Below are positions 26,596 to 36,637 of a stretch of 64,000 nucleotides of DNA, one piece after another. Every line of letters begins with the position of its first letter. Positions within the stretch are counted from its first letter, which is position 1. A model generated the notes under the pieces. That model was not told the DNA's origin. It saw only the letters and a list, made by a program, of their open reading frames with translations, and ran no database searches. Source of the DNA: an uncultured Clostridia bacterium (GTDB lineage Bacteria; Bacillota; Clostridia; Christensenellales; Borkfalkiaceae); contig CANRHB010000002.1 of the NCBI GenBank assembly GCA_947630325.1, forward strand, positions 1 through 64,000, read 5' to 3'. The position numbers and the translations under genes are program-made.

Positions 26596-27750
26596 TTAGT
26601 CGCCGCCGTCCCCGCTTTCGCCGCCGCTCTCGCCTTCATTGCCGCTGCCGCCGTTCTTTTCGATAGATCCGTAATAGTCGGCAATGTCCCCTTTCAAGTC
26701 GTCTGGCATGGAATCGTTCGAGCCGAGATATTCCATCGTCTCGTTGTAATTGTCGTTAAACACGTCGCCGTAATAGGTGCTCCCATCGTTGACTTGCTGG
26801 TTGGAGGAATCTCTTCTGCCGCCCGCGCCGTCGCCGTCGCCGCTTCCGTCGGAAGGATCGGAGGGACCCTCTTGTTCAGATTGATCGCCCTGTCCGCCGT
26901 TATTTTGGGACGTTTGGCTGTCAGAGCCGGAACTCGGGGAGAATGGAGAGGTGGGATCGGGAAGGGAATCGATGCGCTCGAAAAGCGCCTTTGCCTCGAT
27001 GTCGCCCGTGACGGAGAGGTCATGGCGATAAGGGTCCATAAGGCCGTCCGACCAACCGCAGAACACATAGTTTGAGATGGGAACGGCGATGATCGCGGGA
27101 GCGCTGTCTCCCTCGGTGATCGTGTATTCTTCCTCCACGGGGACCAACGCGTCCGGTTCGGCGTCCTCCGTCCAGAGGTAGACGCCGCCGAAGCCCCCTT
27201 CTTCCACGCCGTAGCGCACGATAAATTCGCCGGGCTCAACAGAGGGCGTGAATACGGTATGGGCGTCGGGAATGATGTCCGCATAGTAGAGGGAAGAGAA
27301 CGTAACGCCGCCGAACAAGCCCACGGCGATCAAGACTGCGGAGAGTGTGATGAGAGAGGCGGAGACGGCGAGTTTGACGAAAAGATGATCGACGGAGCGG
27401 AGGGCCTTTTCGGTGTCCTCACGCTGTGCTTTTGCGATGAAAGAATCGTCGCCTTCGAGTTCGGTCATGGTGAGCACGCGCTCTTCGAGACCGAGTTCAT
27501 CGACGCGGCTTGCAACCGTTTTGACCGTGGGGCGGTAGCGGTAGACATAAAACAGGGGCACGGAAACCGCAAGCGTGAAAACGAACACGCCGAGGGCGAG
27601 GAAGAGCCCCGCTTTGAAGCCGCCGAACCAGCAGAGGAGCGCGGTGAGGAGCAACGCGCCGCTTGCGATGGAGAGCCCGCAAAGGAAGGCCTTTAAAATC
27701 CCTTCTTTTACGATTCTGTTAAGATGTTTGCGAAATAAGCTGTCGTTCAT
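26596..27750 (-). CDS. Membrane protein, first gene of the MoxR-VWA operon
   Basis: 384 residues, not assigned to a named family with certainty. Two hydrophobic helices lie near the N-terminus (LKAFLCGLSIASGALLLTAL, then GLFLALGVFVFTLAVSVPLF), then a cytoplasmic loop with RVDELGLEERVLTMTELE, which recalls DUF4175-type proteins found in MoxR operons, and a third helix (LAVSASLITLSAVLIAVGLF). The following stretch resembles a single Ig/InlB-like beta unit (VFCGWSDGLMDPY, then EAKALFERID). The last 110 residues are Gly/Ser/Asp-rich and probably disordered. It has a strong promoter and AAGGAGG. Its position suggests a membrane subunit of the MoxR-DUF58-VWA complex. Confidence 0.7.
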   Translation of the reverse strand: MNDSLFRKHLNRIVKEGILKAFLCGLSIASGALLLTALLCWFGGFKAGLFLALGVFVFTLAVSVPLFYVYRYRPTVKTVASRVDELGLEERVLTMTELEGDDSFIAKAQREDTEKALRSVDHLFVKLAVSASLITLSAVLIAVGLFGGVTFSSLYYADIIPDAHTVFTPSVEPGEFIVRYGVEEGGFGGVYLWTEDAEPDALVPVEEEYTITEGDSAPAIIAVPISNYVFCGWSDGLMDPYRHDLSVTGDIEAKALFERIDSLPDPTSPFSPSSGSDSQTSQNNGGQGDQSEQEGPSDPSDGSGDGDGAGGRRDSSNQQVNDGSTYYGDVFNDNYNETMEYLGSNDSMPDDLKGDIADYYGSIEKNGGSGNEGESGGESGDGGD

Positions 27751-27788
27751 AGGGTGACCTCCTTATGAAAAATGTTGTTTTCAATATG

Positions 27789-27817
27789 ATTATAGCACAC
27801 TTTTCGGCATTTGTAAA
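27789..27817 (-). promoter_or_regulatory. Promoter of the seven-gene MoxR-VWA-lipoprotein operon
   Basis: Minus strand TTTACA (27812-27817), 17-base spacer, TATAAT (27789-27794) with an extended TGC before it. No other convincing promoter or terminator is seen until 11752, so all seven genes may be one transcript. Confidence 0.8.
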
Positions 27818-27828
27818 ATAAGCATACG

Positions 27829-27867
27829 CCTCCGCGCCATTCTTTTTGGAAAAACGCGGAGGTTTTT
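27829..27867 (+). terminator. Hairpin between the LRR giant gene and the MoxR operon
   Basis: Stem CCTCCGCG / CGCGGAGG (27829-27836, 27855-27862) followed by TTTTT on the plus strand. It lies 38 bases past the stop of the minus-strand LRR gene. Its T-run is on the plus side, so as a terminator for the LRR gene it is imperfect. Confidence 0.45.
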
Positions 27868-27904
27868 GCGAAATTTTTTGTGAAGGGCTACAAAAGCGGG
27901 GAAT

Positions 27905-30900
27905 TTATACCGCGGAATTGTAGTAATTCTTCACTTTTTCCCAAATACTGCTCAAGCCGACCTCATCAAAGAGTTCCTTGGCGTGAACTGCTTCGAGATA
28001 CTCTTCCCAGGTAACGTTATACTGCATTTTCGCGTTGCAGATGGGTACGCCCGCATTTACGCCCGAGGTATTGGTACGGAAATTGCCATAAGTTGCGTTC
28101 GCAGTAATCTCGTCGACCGCACAATAGAGCGTCTGTTCCTCGGTGAATCCGCTGAAACAGTTCCATGTGAAGGACTGACTGAGGAAGTCGGGCAGATACA
28201 GGTTGAGCGAAGTGCAGTTTGTCAACGCGCTGCCGCTAAAGCCCTTCGTGCCGTTCGGCAGAAGCAGGAATTTGAGATTCTGACACTCCTCGAACCAATC
28301 GTTCAAACTTGCGGAGAGAGAGTTGAAGCAGACCGCTACCTGCAGATCCTCGCAGAATTTGAACGACTCAGAGGCGACCGATGTTACGCTTTCGGGAATG
28401 ACGATCTCCACCAGCTTACTGCAAGAGAACGCTCCTTTTCCGATCGTCGTGAGGGTGTTGGGCAGGCTGATGTGCTTGAGCCCCGCGCCATAGAATACGT
28501 AAGTAGGGATCGACGTAACACCGTTCTCCACGGTAACGTTTACAAGCGCGGTACCTACGAACACCGCATCTGTTATAGCCTTAGCTTCAGTCGTCGTAGT
28601 CGAAGGAAACGTCAGGCCATTCTTGAAGGTGAACGAAACAGTTCCGCTGTTCTGGAACGCCGCCGTACCGATCTTAGTGACAGAATCGGGGATCTGATAA
28701 TTGAGTTTGGCCGTGCCGCGGAACCAATAGTTGCCGATAGACGTGATCCCCGCGGGCAGGGTGACGGAGGTAAGTTTTGCCGCGCCGTCGAAGAGGTTGG
28801 TCGCCTTTGCAAGGCTATCCAAAACGGTTTGAGGAAGCGAGACCGATTCAAACGCCGAGTTCGCAAAGGCATAATTCCCAACAGAGGTAAGCGTTGCGGG
28901 GAGTTCGAGTTCCTTGATGTTGCTGCCTTCCAAAGCATGGTCGCCAAGCGAGGTAAAATTCTTTAACACAAGCTTTTGCGCCGTGACCCCCTGGAGGGCA
29001 TAGGGCTTGATCGACTTAACGCTTGCGCCGTCTATCGTGATCGTGCTATCCGCCGCGATCAAGGAGGGAACGCCCATTATAAGATTGTTGTCCTTATCGA
29101 ACGCAAGTCCATCTTGCAAAGTGAATAAGTCGGCGCCCTCAACTTTGACGGAATTGAGTTTGGAGCAAGCCGCAAACACGCCGTCGCCGAAGTCGGTAAG
29201 CGTTTGGGAAAGCGTGACGGAGGTAAGCGCCGTGCCTTGGAAAGACAAATTTCCGAAGAGCGCGATGTGCGACAGATCGATCTCCGACAAACTCGAGCAA
29301 CCGCTGAATACATAGCCGCCGATCTTGGTGAGCGCAGTGGGCAGTTTCACCGTTTTAAGGTCAATGCAATCTGCGAAGGTATAGACATTGCTCGAAACGG
29401 TGCAAGCGGTCGCGCTCGTGCCGAGCACTTTGAGATTTGTAAGACCGCTTAAATCGATGCTCGTAAGCCCGCTCCCCTGGAAGGTGTAGGTTCCGAGGTG
29501 GGTAATGCTCGTGGGCAACGTGATGCTCTTCAACGCCTTGGTGTTGCTGAAGGCGTAATTCCCCAGTGTCTTTAAGGTGGTATTTCCGTTAAAGTTGACC
29601 GAACTGAGCATGGTGCAGTTTTGGAAACAATTCTTACCGAGCGTACCGATATTACTGAGATCGATCGCCTCGAGTTCGGCGCAGTCCTGGAAACAATAAT
29701 CGCCAAGTTTCGTTATTTTGCTGTGCAACGTTACACTCTTCAAGTTTGCGCAACCGTAGAATGTATAGTTCGGAACGGAAGTAACGGTCTCGGGGAATGC
29801 CAAAGTCGTTAATGCGCTATCGTAGAATACATTGGCCTTATCGAACTTTGTCACGCCGCCCCAATCGGTGATCTCCGTGATGCCGCTGTGGGCGAACGCA
29901 CCCACGGGAATCGCAGTTAAACGCTTGGGAAGGGCGAGTTTGCCGATGGGAGAGCCTTGGAATATAGTTGTCGTATACGTTGTAGACGTCGGAGAACTCG
30001 GGCCTTGCGCAAGGGTGAGAGTGTTCGTGTCATTACCTTCGGCAAAGGTGAAATTCCTCAAACTCGTGCATTCCATGAATGCGTTCGATCCGATATTATT
30101 GACGGTATTCGGGACAGTGAATTGGGCAAGCGACGTACAGTGGTGGAAAGCGTCACTGCCGATTTTAACGAGAGAACTCGGGACGGTGAATTGGGCAAGC
30201 GACGTGCAGTAACAGAACGCGTAATCGCCGATCTGCCAAAGCTCCTGAGGCAAGAAGACTTCCGTCAACGCGATGCACCCCTCCGCCAAATAAGTATTGG
30301 TACTGTAAAGCCCCATATTGTGGCTGAGGTCAATTTTTTGAAGTTTTGCACAACCCGCGAAGGCCAGCTTGCCGATCGCATATGTTTTGACGGACTTTAT
30401 GGCGTTCGTTTTGGTGTCATAAGTCAACTCGTCGGTGAGGTGCGTGGTGTGTTCGAGTTCGATGCTCTGCAAGTTGGTGCAACCGTTGAACGCCGATTCG
30501 CCGATGGACTTAAGTAGACTACCCTCTGCGATATAAACGTGTTCGAGACCGGTGCAGTTGCGGAAGGCCTCTTTTCCGATCTCCGTAACTGATGCGGGGA
30601 TGGTGACCGTTTTAAGATTCTTTTGGTCTTTGAACACGCCGTCGCCGATCGTAGATGCTCCGGCTTCGAGAACGAAGTCGCCCGAAATCTCGCCGAAAGA
30701 CATGATAATGGATGTACCTGACTTGTCGAACAGAGCGGGGAACCCGGGTTTTGCGGAGAAGTAGGGATTTTCCTGCGCAACCGTGATGCTGGAGAGTTTT
30801 CCGCACGACACAAACGCGCCGTTGATCGTTTTTACCGAAGAGGACAGGTGCACACTTTCAAGCTGCATACATTCCTTGAAGGTCTCCTTAGTCACCGTTA

Positions 30901-33900
30901 TATCGCTATAACTCTCGGGGAAGGTAAAGGCGGTGAGCGCCGCTCGGAAGAAGGTTTTACCCGAACTGCCGCCAATGCTCTTCAAATGGCTCTTGCCGTT
31001 TTCGTCGAGTTCGAATTTGACCTCCTTAAGGCCTCTACATTCCTCAAACGTGCGCATATCGAGCGTTTCGAGGCTTGCGGGAAGCGTGATCGATTCAAGA
31101 GAACTGCAACCGGAGAATACGGCATTGCCGATCTCTTTCAACTTGGAGTTCTTACCGAAGTTGACCGTTGTGAGTTCTTTGGACGAGAAGGTATTCTGGC
31201 CAGCGATCTTTGTCAATTCGCTGTTGTCCTCGATGGTGACGGTTACGAGCGGGTTGCCGTTGAAAGCGCCGGCATTAATAACGGTCACACCCTTGGGAAT
31301 AACAATCTCCGTAATACTGCAATATGCGAACGCGCTCGACCCGATCGTCTGCAAGCCTTCGGGAAGTTTGACCGTCTGCAAAGGACTGCGATCAGTCTCA
31401 CTAGTCCCCTTGAACGCATTTTGACCGATCGTGGTAAGGGTGGACGGAAGGGTGACGGATTCAAGAGAACAACCCGCAAAAGGACCTTGATCACTTGTGC
31501 CGTTGCCTCCAACCTCCGTCAGACCCTCGGGAAGTTCCAAAGTTTTCAACTCGGTGCAACCTTTGAACGCTCCCGAACCGATGGTCGTGAGATGGCTCAA
31601 GTTGTTAGAGCCGAGTTCGAAGGTAATGGACGAAATTTTCGTCCCCGAGAACGCACCTTCGGCGATCACCTCTACCGTAGAGGGGATCACGATCTCCGTA
31701 ATACCCGTGCCGCAGAAGGCATAAGCGCCGATGTAGGTGAGACGCTCGGGAAGAGTGACTTCGGTAAGCGCAGTGCAGCCCGTGAAAATACCCTTGGCGG
31801 GAATGACAGTAGGAGCACCCGAGGAACCGCCCGAACCCGAGGTGGACGAACCTGTGCCATCGTCGAGGCGGAGAGGCGTTCCGGGATTACCGGCTAAAAA
31901 CTCCACCTTCTGCAACGAAGAGCAGTTGGTGAAAGCATTCACTTGAATGAACGAGACCGTATTGGGGATCTGAATGGATTTCAAAGCAGAGCAAGCGTAG
32001 AAAGCCTCCTCGCCGATTTGAGCAAGCCCCGTAGGAAGGGTAACAGAGACAAGCCCGGAGCATTGAGAGAATGCCTGCGAAGCGATTTCAAGCGTGCCGG
32101 GAACCTTGGCGCCCGTTTCGGGATCTGTTCCTTCGTCCAACTTGTTGTTTTCAAACGATACGGATGTGATTTTTTTGTTCTGGAAGAACGCTTTTACCCA
32201 AATGTGGGTGACGGAGGAAGGAATGACCACCGCACCGCTCTTGGAGACAGGCGCATAGCAAAGTTCCGCAGGCTTGCCGTCCTTCAACTTGTAAACCACA
32301 CCATCTACGGAAGCATAGTTTGTATTGCCCGCAGCGATCTCGATGGTTTCGAGACCCGTGCAACCCGAAAACGTCGTCATTTCCTGTACACCATCCGTAC
32401 CAAGCGTTTTAACGGTGGAAGGAATTTTGATATAGGCGAGGTTGGCGCAATTCTCGAACGCCGATTCTCCGATGGAAACGGTGCGTTCGGGGAAGGAAAT
32501 AGCCGTAAACGCCACATTTTTGCAACCGTAGAACGCATGAGAGGCAATTTCGAGTTCTGCCGTTCCCCCTTCTACAAATTCAACGCTCTTCAACCCGCTG
32601 CAATTATTGAACGCGTATTCCCCGACATAGGCAACGTTCTTGCCGATGGTGATGCCGGTAAGAAGCGTTCTGCCCGTGAAAGCGCTATCAGCAATTCTTT
32701 CCACTGTTTCGGGCACGATATAGTCGCCCTCTTTGCCGAGAGGATAGAAAATGATGTTCTTATAAGCCGCGTCGAAAAGAACGCCGTCCTCAGCAGCATA
32801 GTGGGAGTTTCCTTCCGCGACCACGATGTTTTTGAGGTTCTTGCCGAATACACCGCCGACATCGAATTCGGGAGTGTTGGCGCCCAAATGCGCTTCGCCG
32901 ACATAGGAATTGCCACTCTTGTCGCTGAATGCGCCCGTCGCATAGGTAAGCGTGCGATTGCCGTTATTGTCATCGGCCTCAACGAAAACCGTGAGCAGGC
33001 TATTCCCGGTTCCGATCCCGCCGAAAGCGTTCTTTCCAAGCTTGGTAAGGTTAGCGGGCAAAACGATCTCTTTGAGCGAATCCACATCGTAGAAAGCGTA
33101 TTCGTCGATCTCAAGATCCAAATCGTTCGCCTGCCCCTCGAAAGTAAGGTCGGTAAGTTTCGTAAGATTTCTGAAAGCGTTCTTGCCGATGTATTGTACC
33201 CACGAGGGAATGGTGATGCTCGTGATATTCGTCCTCGCAGAGTAATAGCCCGTGTTGGATAAGTTGGCAAACGCGTCGTCGCCGATAGCGACAATGGACT
33301 GAGGGATCACGCCGTCGGTTCTTCCCGCAGGAACAAGGAGCAGTTCCTTGCCGCCCAAATCGCTTTCTCGGCAGAGCAAACCATCGATGTCGGAATACTT
33401 GCCCTCGCCCTTGACATAAATGTTGAGCAACGAGCCGACGCCGGACATTGTCTTTCTGATGTTGGTGTTCTCCGATATACGATTGGTAAGCGTGATATTG
33501 ACGAGAGATGTGCAAGAGGAAATCGCACCATCTTGAATTTCAAGCGGGTCGTCCCCTCCTTCGAGGAAGGTGATCTGCATTAATTGAGGACACTTTTTGA
33601 TCGCCTCCGTTTCGATGAGAACAACGCTCGCAGGGATCTCGATCTCTTCTACCATGCAAGAATAGATCCCGCCGCTGATCGAACCCGTAAGGATCGACTT
33701 GGTACCGTCTAACACAGTGAGTCTGCCCGGCTTGCCCATAGGATAGAGCATGAGCGAAAGACCGAGGTCACTCGATTCGTCCGTTCTGTAAAGCACGCCG
33801 TCTTTTGATTGATAACGGATCACGTGCGAACCCTGCACTTCGAGGATGTTGATCGCCTGAAGTCCCGTACAATAGTTGAAAGCGCCCTCTTCGATAATTT

Positions 33901-36574
33901 GAACCGTATTCGGGATATTCACCGTTTTAAGTTCGTACAAGGAAGTAAAGCCGCTGACGGTGAGCACGGGAGCGTTATTATGCTTCTCGGGGATCGTAAG
34001 GACGCTCACGTACTGCGCATACGCCTTATTTGGGGAGACGAGATAGCCATCCGTTTTGTCTACGGTCGTAGGAGTAAACGAGAACACTTCGCCCCACGCC
34101 GCATAGAGAGTGACATCGTTGGGGTCCATATATACGGACAGGCTTTCTCCCAAATAATTGGTAAACGCACCGCCCGTGCCGCCTGCCATCGCATACCAGC
34201 CGTAGAATGCCTTTTCAACATCCAGCGCTTCGGGCACGGGAAGAGTATAGGAACTGCCGAAGGAAACAAGGACTTCTGTCTTATTCAACTTGCCGTTGGC
34301 TCCCGCTACGAGGTGCACGGTGTACTTTTTTGCCTTCCATGCGGCGTACAGTGTGAGATCCGACTGTTTGGTATAAACTTCGTCGTCGAACAGATCGCCC
34401 TCCCCGCTCGCGCCGCCGGGAGCCGTGTACCAACCTGCAAAGTCGTAACCCACCCGCTGAGCGGAGGGAAGTTTGAGCGCGTCGCCCCGCGCAAGGAAAA
34501 CTGAAGGCTGCTCTTCGAGCGCGTCGTACTGCAAGTCGAACGAGATCTCGTAAACGGTCACAGACGTCTTGATCGGCATCGATCTCTCCGTGTTGGAATA
34601 GATCGCATACACGGAAATGGAAACCGTTCCGCTTTCGTGGAATTCTACGGCGATGGACGAGGCATTCTCTACGATCACCTCTTCGTCAGAACCGACTTTA
34701 ACGGCATATTTGTGAACGCCGTGCACGGGATTCCACGAAACTACACCCTTGGAATAGACGGGGCTACCCGTGAACTCCCCAAAGGAAACGACAAGTTCAT
34801 CGGAGGGAAGAGACTCCTGCGCCTCGGTATCGCCGAGCGCGCAAACCGTGACGGAATAGAGAAGCTGTCCGTCTACATAATATTCGCTGTCGCTGCTGAA
34901 CGCAATGTGCGTTTCTTCTACGACCATCTTCTTTTCGCCGATCGTTACTTCGTATTTCTTCGCGCCCTTGACGGCATTCCAAACGATCTGCCCGCTCTCC
35001 GCATTGAGAGAAAGCCCCGTGGGAGTGGCAAGCCTTACTTTATTATATTGATAAGAAGTAGGCTCGGAACTGTTCCAACCGTGCGCGACGGCATAGACTT
35101 TTATGTCGTATAAGGCAGGATCGTAATTTTTGAGGGAGAAACTAAGTTCCTCGCTGACATTGGCGGAATCAACTTCAACTCCGCCCGCCGAAACGGAAAC
35201 ATGATAGGAAGTAGCATTCGAAACGCCGTTCCACGAAAGAACGTCGTTTTCATCGACGGAAAGTCCCCCTACCGCTTCGAGTTTTCTCTCGAATACATAG
35301 GGCTTGGAAACGGACGACGTATAGCCATCCGCCTTTGCCGTGACAGTAAAGACGATCCCATCCTCCTTCATTTCGCAAGAAGAGAAATCGTAATATGTAT
35401 TCGCGTCCAGGTTGATAGGCGCGGGGTGATGCCCCTCTCTGCCACAGTCGATCGTCAGTTCATAACCCGTAGCGTTCTTCACGCCGTTGAAAAACAGCGT
35501 GGATTCCTCTACCCGGAATACCGAAACGGGGGAAAGCGCCTTATTGCTGTAATAAACAGTCGTCGTCTTGTCGCCAAGCGTGACCGAGACTTCGTATTCG
35601 CCCGCGTTGTTGTTGGAGAAATCGAAAGGCAGAGACGTGTCGCTGAGAGTATCGTTATAATAGGTCTCGTCGCCCATCATGATCTTAACGCGATAATTGT
35701 TGTTTAAGCCGTCCGCAGACCACTCCACGCCGTCCCCGTAAACGGATACAAGGGGCGCGTCTGTCTTCCACACGGCATAGAGCGCGGAATCTTCTTCAAA
35801 AACCTGCTCTTTATAACGCGCGGTCAGTTTCTCGGGAGTATTGTAGCAACTCGTCCACCAGCCCGCAAAGGTAGAACCTTCCTTTTCGGGAATGGGAAGA
35901 TCGAAAAGTTTTCCCCCTACCGTCGTCATCTCGGAATACTTCGCGCCGCCGTCGTAGAGCGCGACTTTGAATTCGGGATCGATGGGCTTCTCATAACGGG
36001 CATAGAGAGTCATATCCTTGGTAACAGGCTGGCTGAAATAGTAAAAATTGCTATAATTACTGTCCGTATACCAGCCTACAAAGACCTCGCCCGTCTTTGT
36101 GGGATTGGCAGGTTTTGTTACCGTTTTGCCGTTAACTACGCTTGCGCTCGGAACGCTGCCCCCCCCCATAGCATTGAATTCAACCTTGAAATTCACCTTT
36201 TTAAGGAAGGAATATGTAACGTTATCGATGACAAGCGTAAGTTTGTTCTCGCCCAACCGTCCGGCAAGAACAGCGGTTTCACCGTCAGGCGTGAGTGTGA
36301 CCATGTTGTCCTCTACCTGATATTTACCGCTCTTCTTTTTACCCGCGACGGTGAGTTCAAAAGCTCTCCCGCTCTTGAGCACGACCAGATATTCCTGTCC
36401 GTCGGCGTCAAAGTAGTATTCGCCCACTTCGGGACCGGATTGCTCTTCTTGGTCGTTCGGGTCAACCACAGGCGGATTCGGATCCACGGGGTCCTCTCCG
36501 CACCCCGCAGCAAAGACCGTGACGCCCGCAAACGCGAAAACCGTAAAAAGGATCGCCAATAGTCTACGTTTCAT
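27905..36574 (-). CDS. Giant BspA-type LRR lipoprotein with InlB and FN3 domains
   Basis: 2889 residues from the ATG at 36574, preceded by AAAGGAGC; an open stretch of 21 codons before it contains the promoter and is not coding. The signal peptide ends in lipobox VFAAGCGE, then a Pro/Asp-rich linker. InlB-type repeats (GEVFVGWYTDSNY, STFAGWWTSCY) come first, then FN3-like units (DENDVLSWNGVSNATSYHVS and two relatives), two more InlB repeats, and roughly 1900 residues of LRR_5 units (IGxxAFxxCxxLxxITIPxSV). The end has no sorting signal, so the lipid is the only visible anchor. It is a monocistronic gene with its own TTGACA-18-TATAAT promoter. A run of nine G on the coding strand near codon 137 (AMGGGS) could allow frame switching. 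An adhesin role is inferred from the family. Confidence 0.85.
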   Translation of the reverse strand: MKRRLLAILFTVFAFAGVTVFAAGCGEDPVDPNPPVVDPNDQEEQSGPEVGEYYFDADGQEYLVVLKSGRAFELTVAGKKKSGKYQVEDNMVTLTPDGETAVLAGRLGENKLTLVIDNVTYSFLKKVNFKVEFNAMGGGSVPSASVVNGKTVTKPANPTKTGEVFVGWYTDSNYSNFYYFSQPVTKDMTLYARYEKPIDPEFKVALYDGGAKYSEMTTVGGKLFDLPIPEKEGSTFAGWWTSCYNTPEKLTARYKEQVFEEDSALYAVWKTDAPLVSVYGDGVEWSADGLNNNYRVKIMMGDETYYNDTLSDTSLPFDFSNNNAGEYEVSVTLGDKTTTVYYSNKALSPVSVFRVEESTLFFNGVKNATGYELTIDCGREGHHPAPINLDANTYYDFSSCEMKEDGIVFTVTAKADGYTSSVSKPYVFERKLEAVGGLSVDENDVLSWNGVSNATSYHVSVSAGGVEVDSANVSEELSFSLKNYDPALYDIKVYAVAHGWNSSEPTSYQYNKVRLATPTGLSLNAESGQIVWNAVKGAKKYEVTIGEKKMVVEETHIAFSSDSEYYVDGQLLYSVTVCALGDTEAQESLPSDELVVSFGEFTGSPVYSKGVVSWNPVHGVHKYAVKVGSDEEVIVENASSIAVEFHESGTVSISVYAIYSNTERSMPIKTSVTVYEISFDLQYDALEEQPSVFLARGDALKLPSAQRVGYDFAGWYTAPGGASGEGDLFDDEVYTKQSDLTLYAAWKAKKYTVHLVAGANGKLNKTEVLVSFGSSYTLPVPEALDVEKAFYGWYAMAGGTGGAFTNYLGESLSVYMDPNDVTLYAAWGEVFSFTPTTVDKTDGYLVSPNKAYAQYVSVLTIPEKHNNAPVLTVSGFTSLYELKTVNIPNTVQIIEEGAFNYCTGLQAINILEVQGSHVIRYQSKDGVLYRTDESSDLGLSLMLYPMGKPGRLTVLDGTKSILTGSISGGIYSCMVEEIEIPASVVLIETEAIKKCPQLMQITFLEGGDDPLEIQDGAISSCTSLVNITLTNRISENTNIRKTMSGVGSLLNIYVKGEGKYSDIDGLLCRESDLGGKELLLVPAGRTDGVIPQSIVAIGDDAFANLSNTGYYSARTNITSITIPSWVQYIGKNAFRNLTKLTDLTFEGQANDLDLEIDEYAFYDVDSLKEIVLPANLTKLGKNAFGGIGTGNSLLTVFVEADDNNGNRTLTYATGAFSDKSGNSYVGEAHLGANTPEFDVGGVFGKNLKNIVVAEGNSHYAAEDGVLFDAAYKNIIFYPLGKEGDYIVPETVERIADSAFTGRTLLTGITIGKNVAYVGEYAFNNCSGLKSVEFVEGGTAELEIASHAFYGCKNVAFTAISFPERTVSIGESAFENCANLAYIKIPSTVKTLGTDGVQEMTTFSGCTGLETIEIAAGNTNYASVDGVVYKLKDGKPAELCYAPVSKSGAVVIPSSVTHIWVKAFFQNKKITSVSFENNKLDEGTDPETGAKVPGTLEIASQAFSQCSGLVSVTLPTGLAQIGEEAFYACSALKSIQIPNTVSFIQVNAFTNCSSLQKVEFLAGNPGTPLRLDDGTGSSTSGSGGSSGAPTVIPAKGIFTGCTALTEVTLPERLTYIGAYAFCGTGITEIVIPSTVEVIAEGAFSGTKISSITFELGSNNLSHLTTIGSGAFKGCTELKTLELPEGLTEVGGNGTSDQGPFAGCSLESVTLPSTLTTIGQNAFKGTSETDRSPLQTVKLPEGLQTIGSSAFAYCSITEIVIPKGVTVINAGAFNGNPLVTVTIEDNSELTKIAGQNTFSSKELTTVNFGKNSKLKEIGNAVFSGCSSLESITLPASLETLDMRTFEECRGLKEVKFELDENGKSHLKSIGGSSGKTFFRAALTAFTFPESYSDITVTKETFKECMQLESVHLSSSVKTINGAFVSCGKLSSITVAQENPYFSAKPGFPALFDKSGTSIIMSFGEISGDFVLEAGASTIGDGVFKDQKNLKTVTIPASVTEIGKEAFRNCTGLEHVYIAEGSLLKSIGESAFNGCTNLQSIELEHTTHLTDELTYDTKTNAIKSVKTYAIGKLAFAGCAKLQKIDLSHNMGLYSTNTYLAEGCIALTEVFLPQELWQIGDYAFCYCTSLAQFTVPSSLVKIGSDAFHHCTSLAQFTVPNTVNNIGSNAFMECTSLRNFTFAEGNDTNTLTLAQGPSSPTSTTYTTTIFQGSPIGKLALPKRLTAIPVGAFAHSGITEITDWGGVTKFDKANVFYDSALTTLAFPETVTSVPNYTFYGCANLKSVTLHSKITKLGDYCFQDCAELEAIDLSNIGTLGKNCFQNCTMLSSVNFNGNTTLKTLGNYAFSNTKALKSITLPTSITHLGTYTFQGSGLTSIDLSGLTNLKVLGTSATACTVSSNVYTFADCIDLKTVKLPTALTKIGGYVFSGCSSLSEIDLSHIALFGNLSFQGTALTSVTLSQTLTDFGDGVFAACSKLNSVKVEGADLFTLQDGLAFDKDNNLIMGVPSLIAADSTITIDGASVKSIKPYALQGVTAQKLVLKNFTSLGDHALEGSNIKELELPATLTSVGNYAFANSAFESVSLPQTVLDSLAKATNLFDGAAKLTSVTLPAGITSIGNYWFRGTAKLNYQIPDSVTKIGTAAFQNSGTVSFTFKNGLTFPSTTTTEAKAITDAVFVGTALVNVTVENGVTSIPTYVFYGAGLKHISLPNTLTTIGKGAFSCSKLVEIVIPESVTSVASESFKFCEDLQVAVCFNSLSASLNDWFEECQNLKFLLLPNGTKGFSGSALTNCTSLNLYLPDFLSQSFTWNCFSGFTEEQTLYCAVDEITANATYGNFRTNTSGVNAGVPICNAKMQYNVTWEEYLEAVHAKELFDEVGLSSIWEKVKNYYNSAV
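36159..36167 (-). repeat. Nine-base homopolymer in the coding region of the LRR giant gene
   Basis: C9 on the plus strand, G9 in the mRNA sense, within codons for Met-Gly-Gly-Gly-Ser. The frame is open in this assembly. Gain or loss of one base would truncate the protein soon afterwards. Confidence 0.6.
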
Positions 36575-36607
36575 ACTATATTGCTCCTTTATAAATAATA
36601 CAGTTTT

Positions 36608-36637
36608 ATTATATCGTTTTCCTCTTCCGGATGTCAA
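36608..36637 (-). promoter_or_regulatory. Promoter of the LRR giant gene
   Basis: Minus strand TTGACA (36632-36637), 18-base spacer, TATAAT (36608-36613), about 28 bases of leader to the ATG. Confidence 0.8.
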
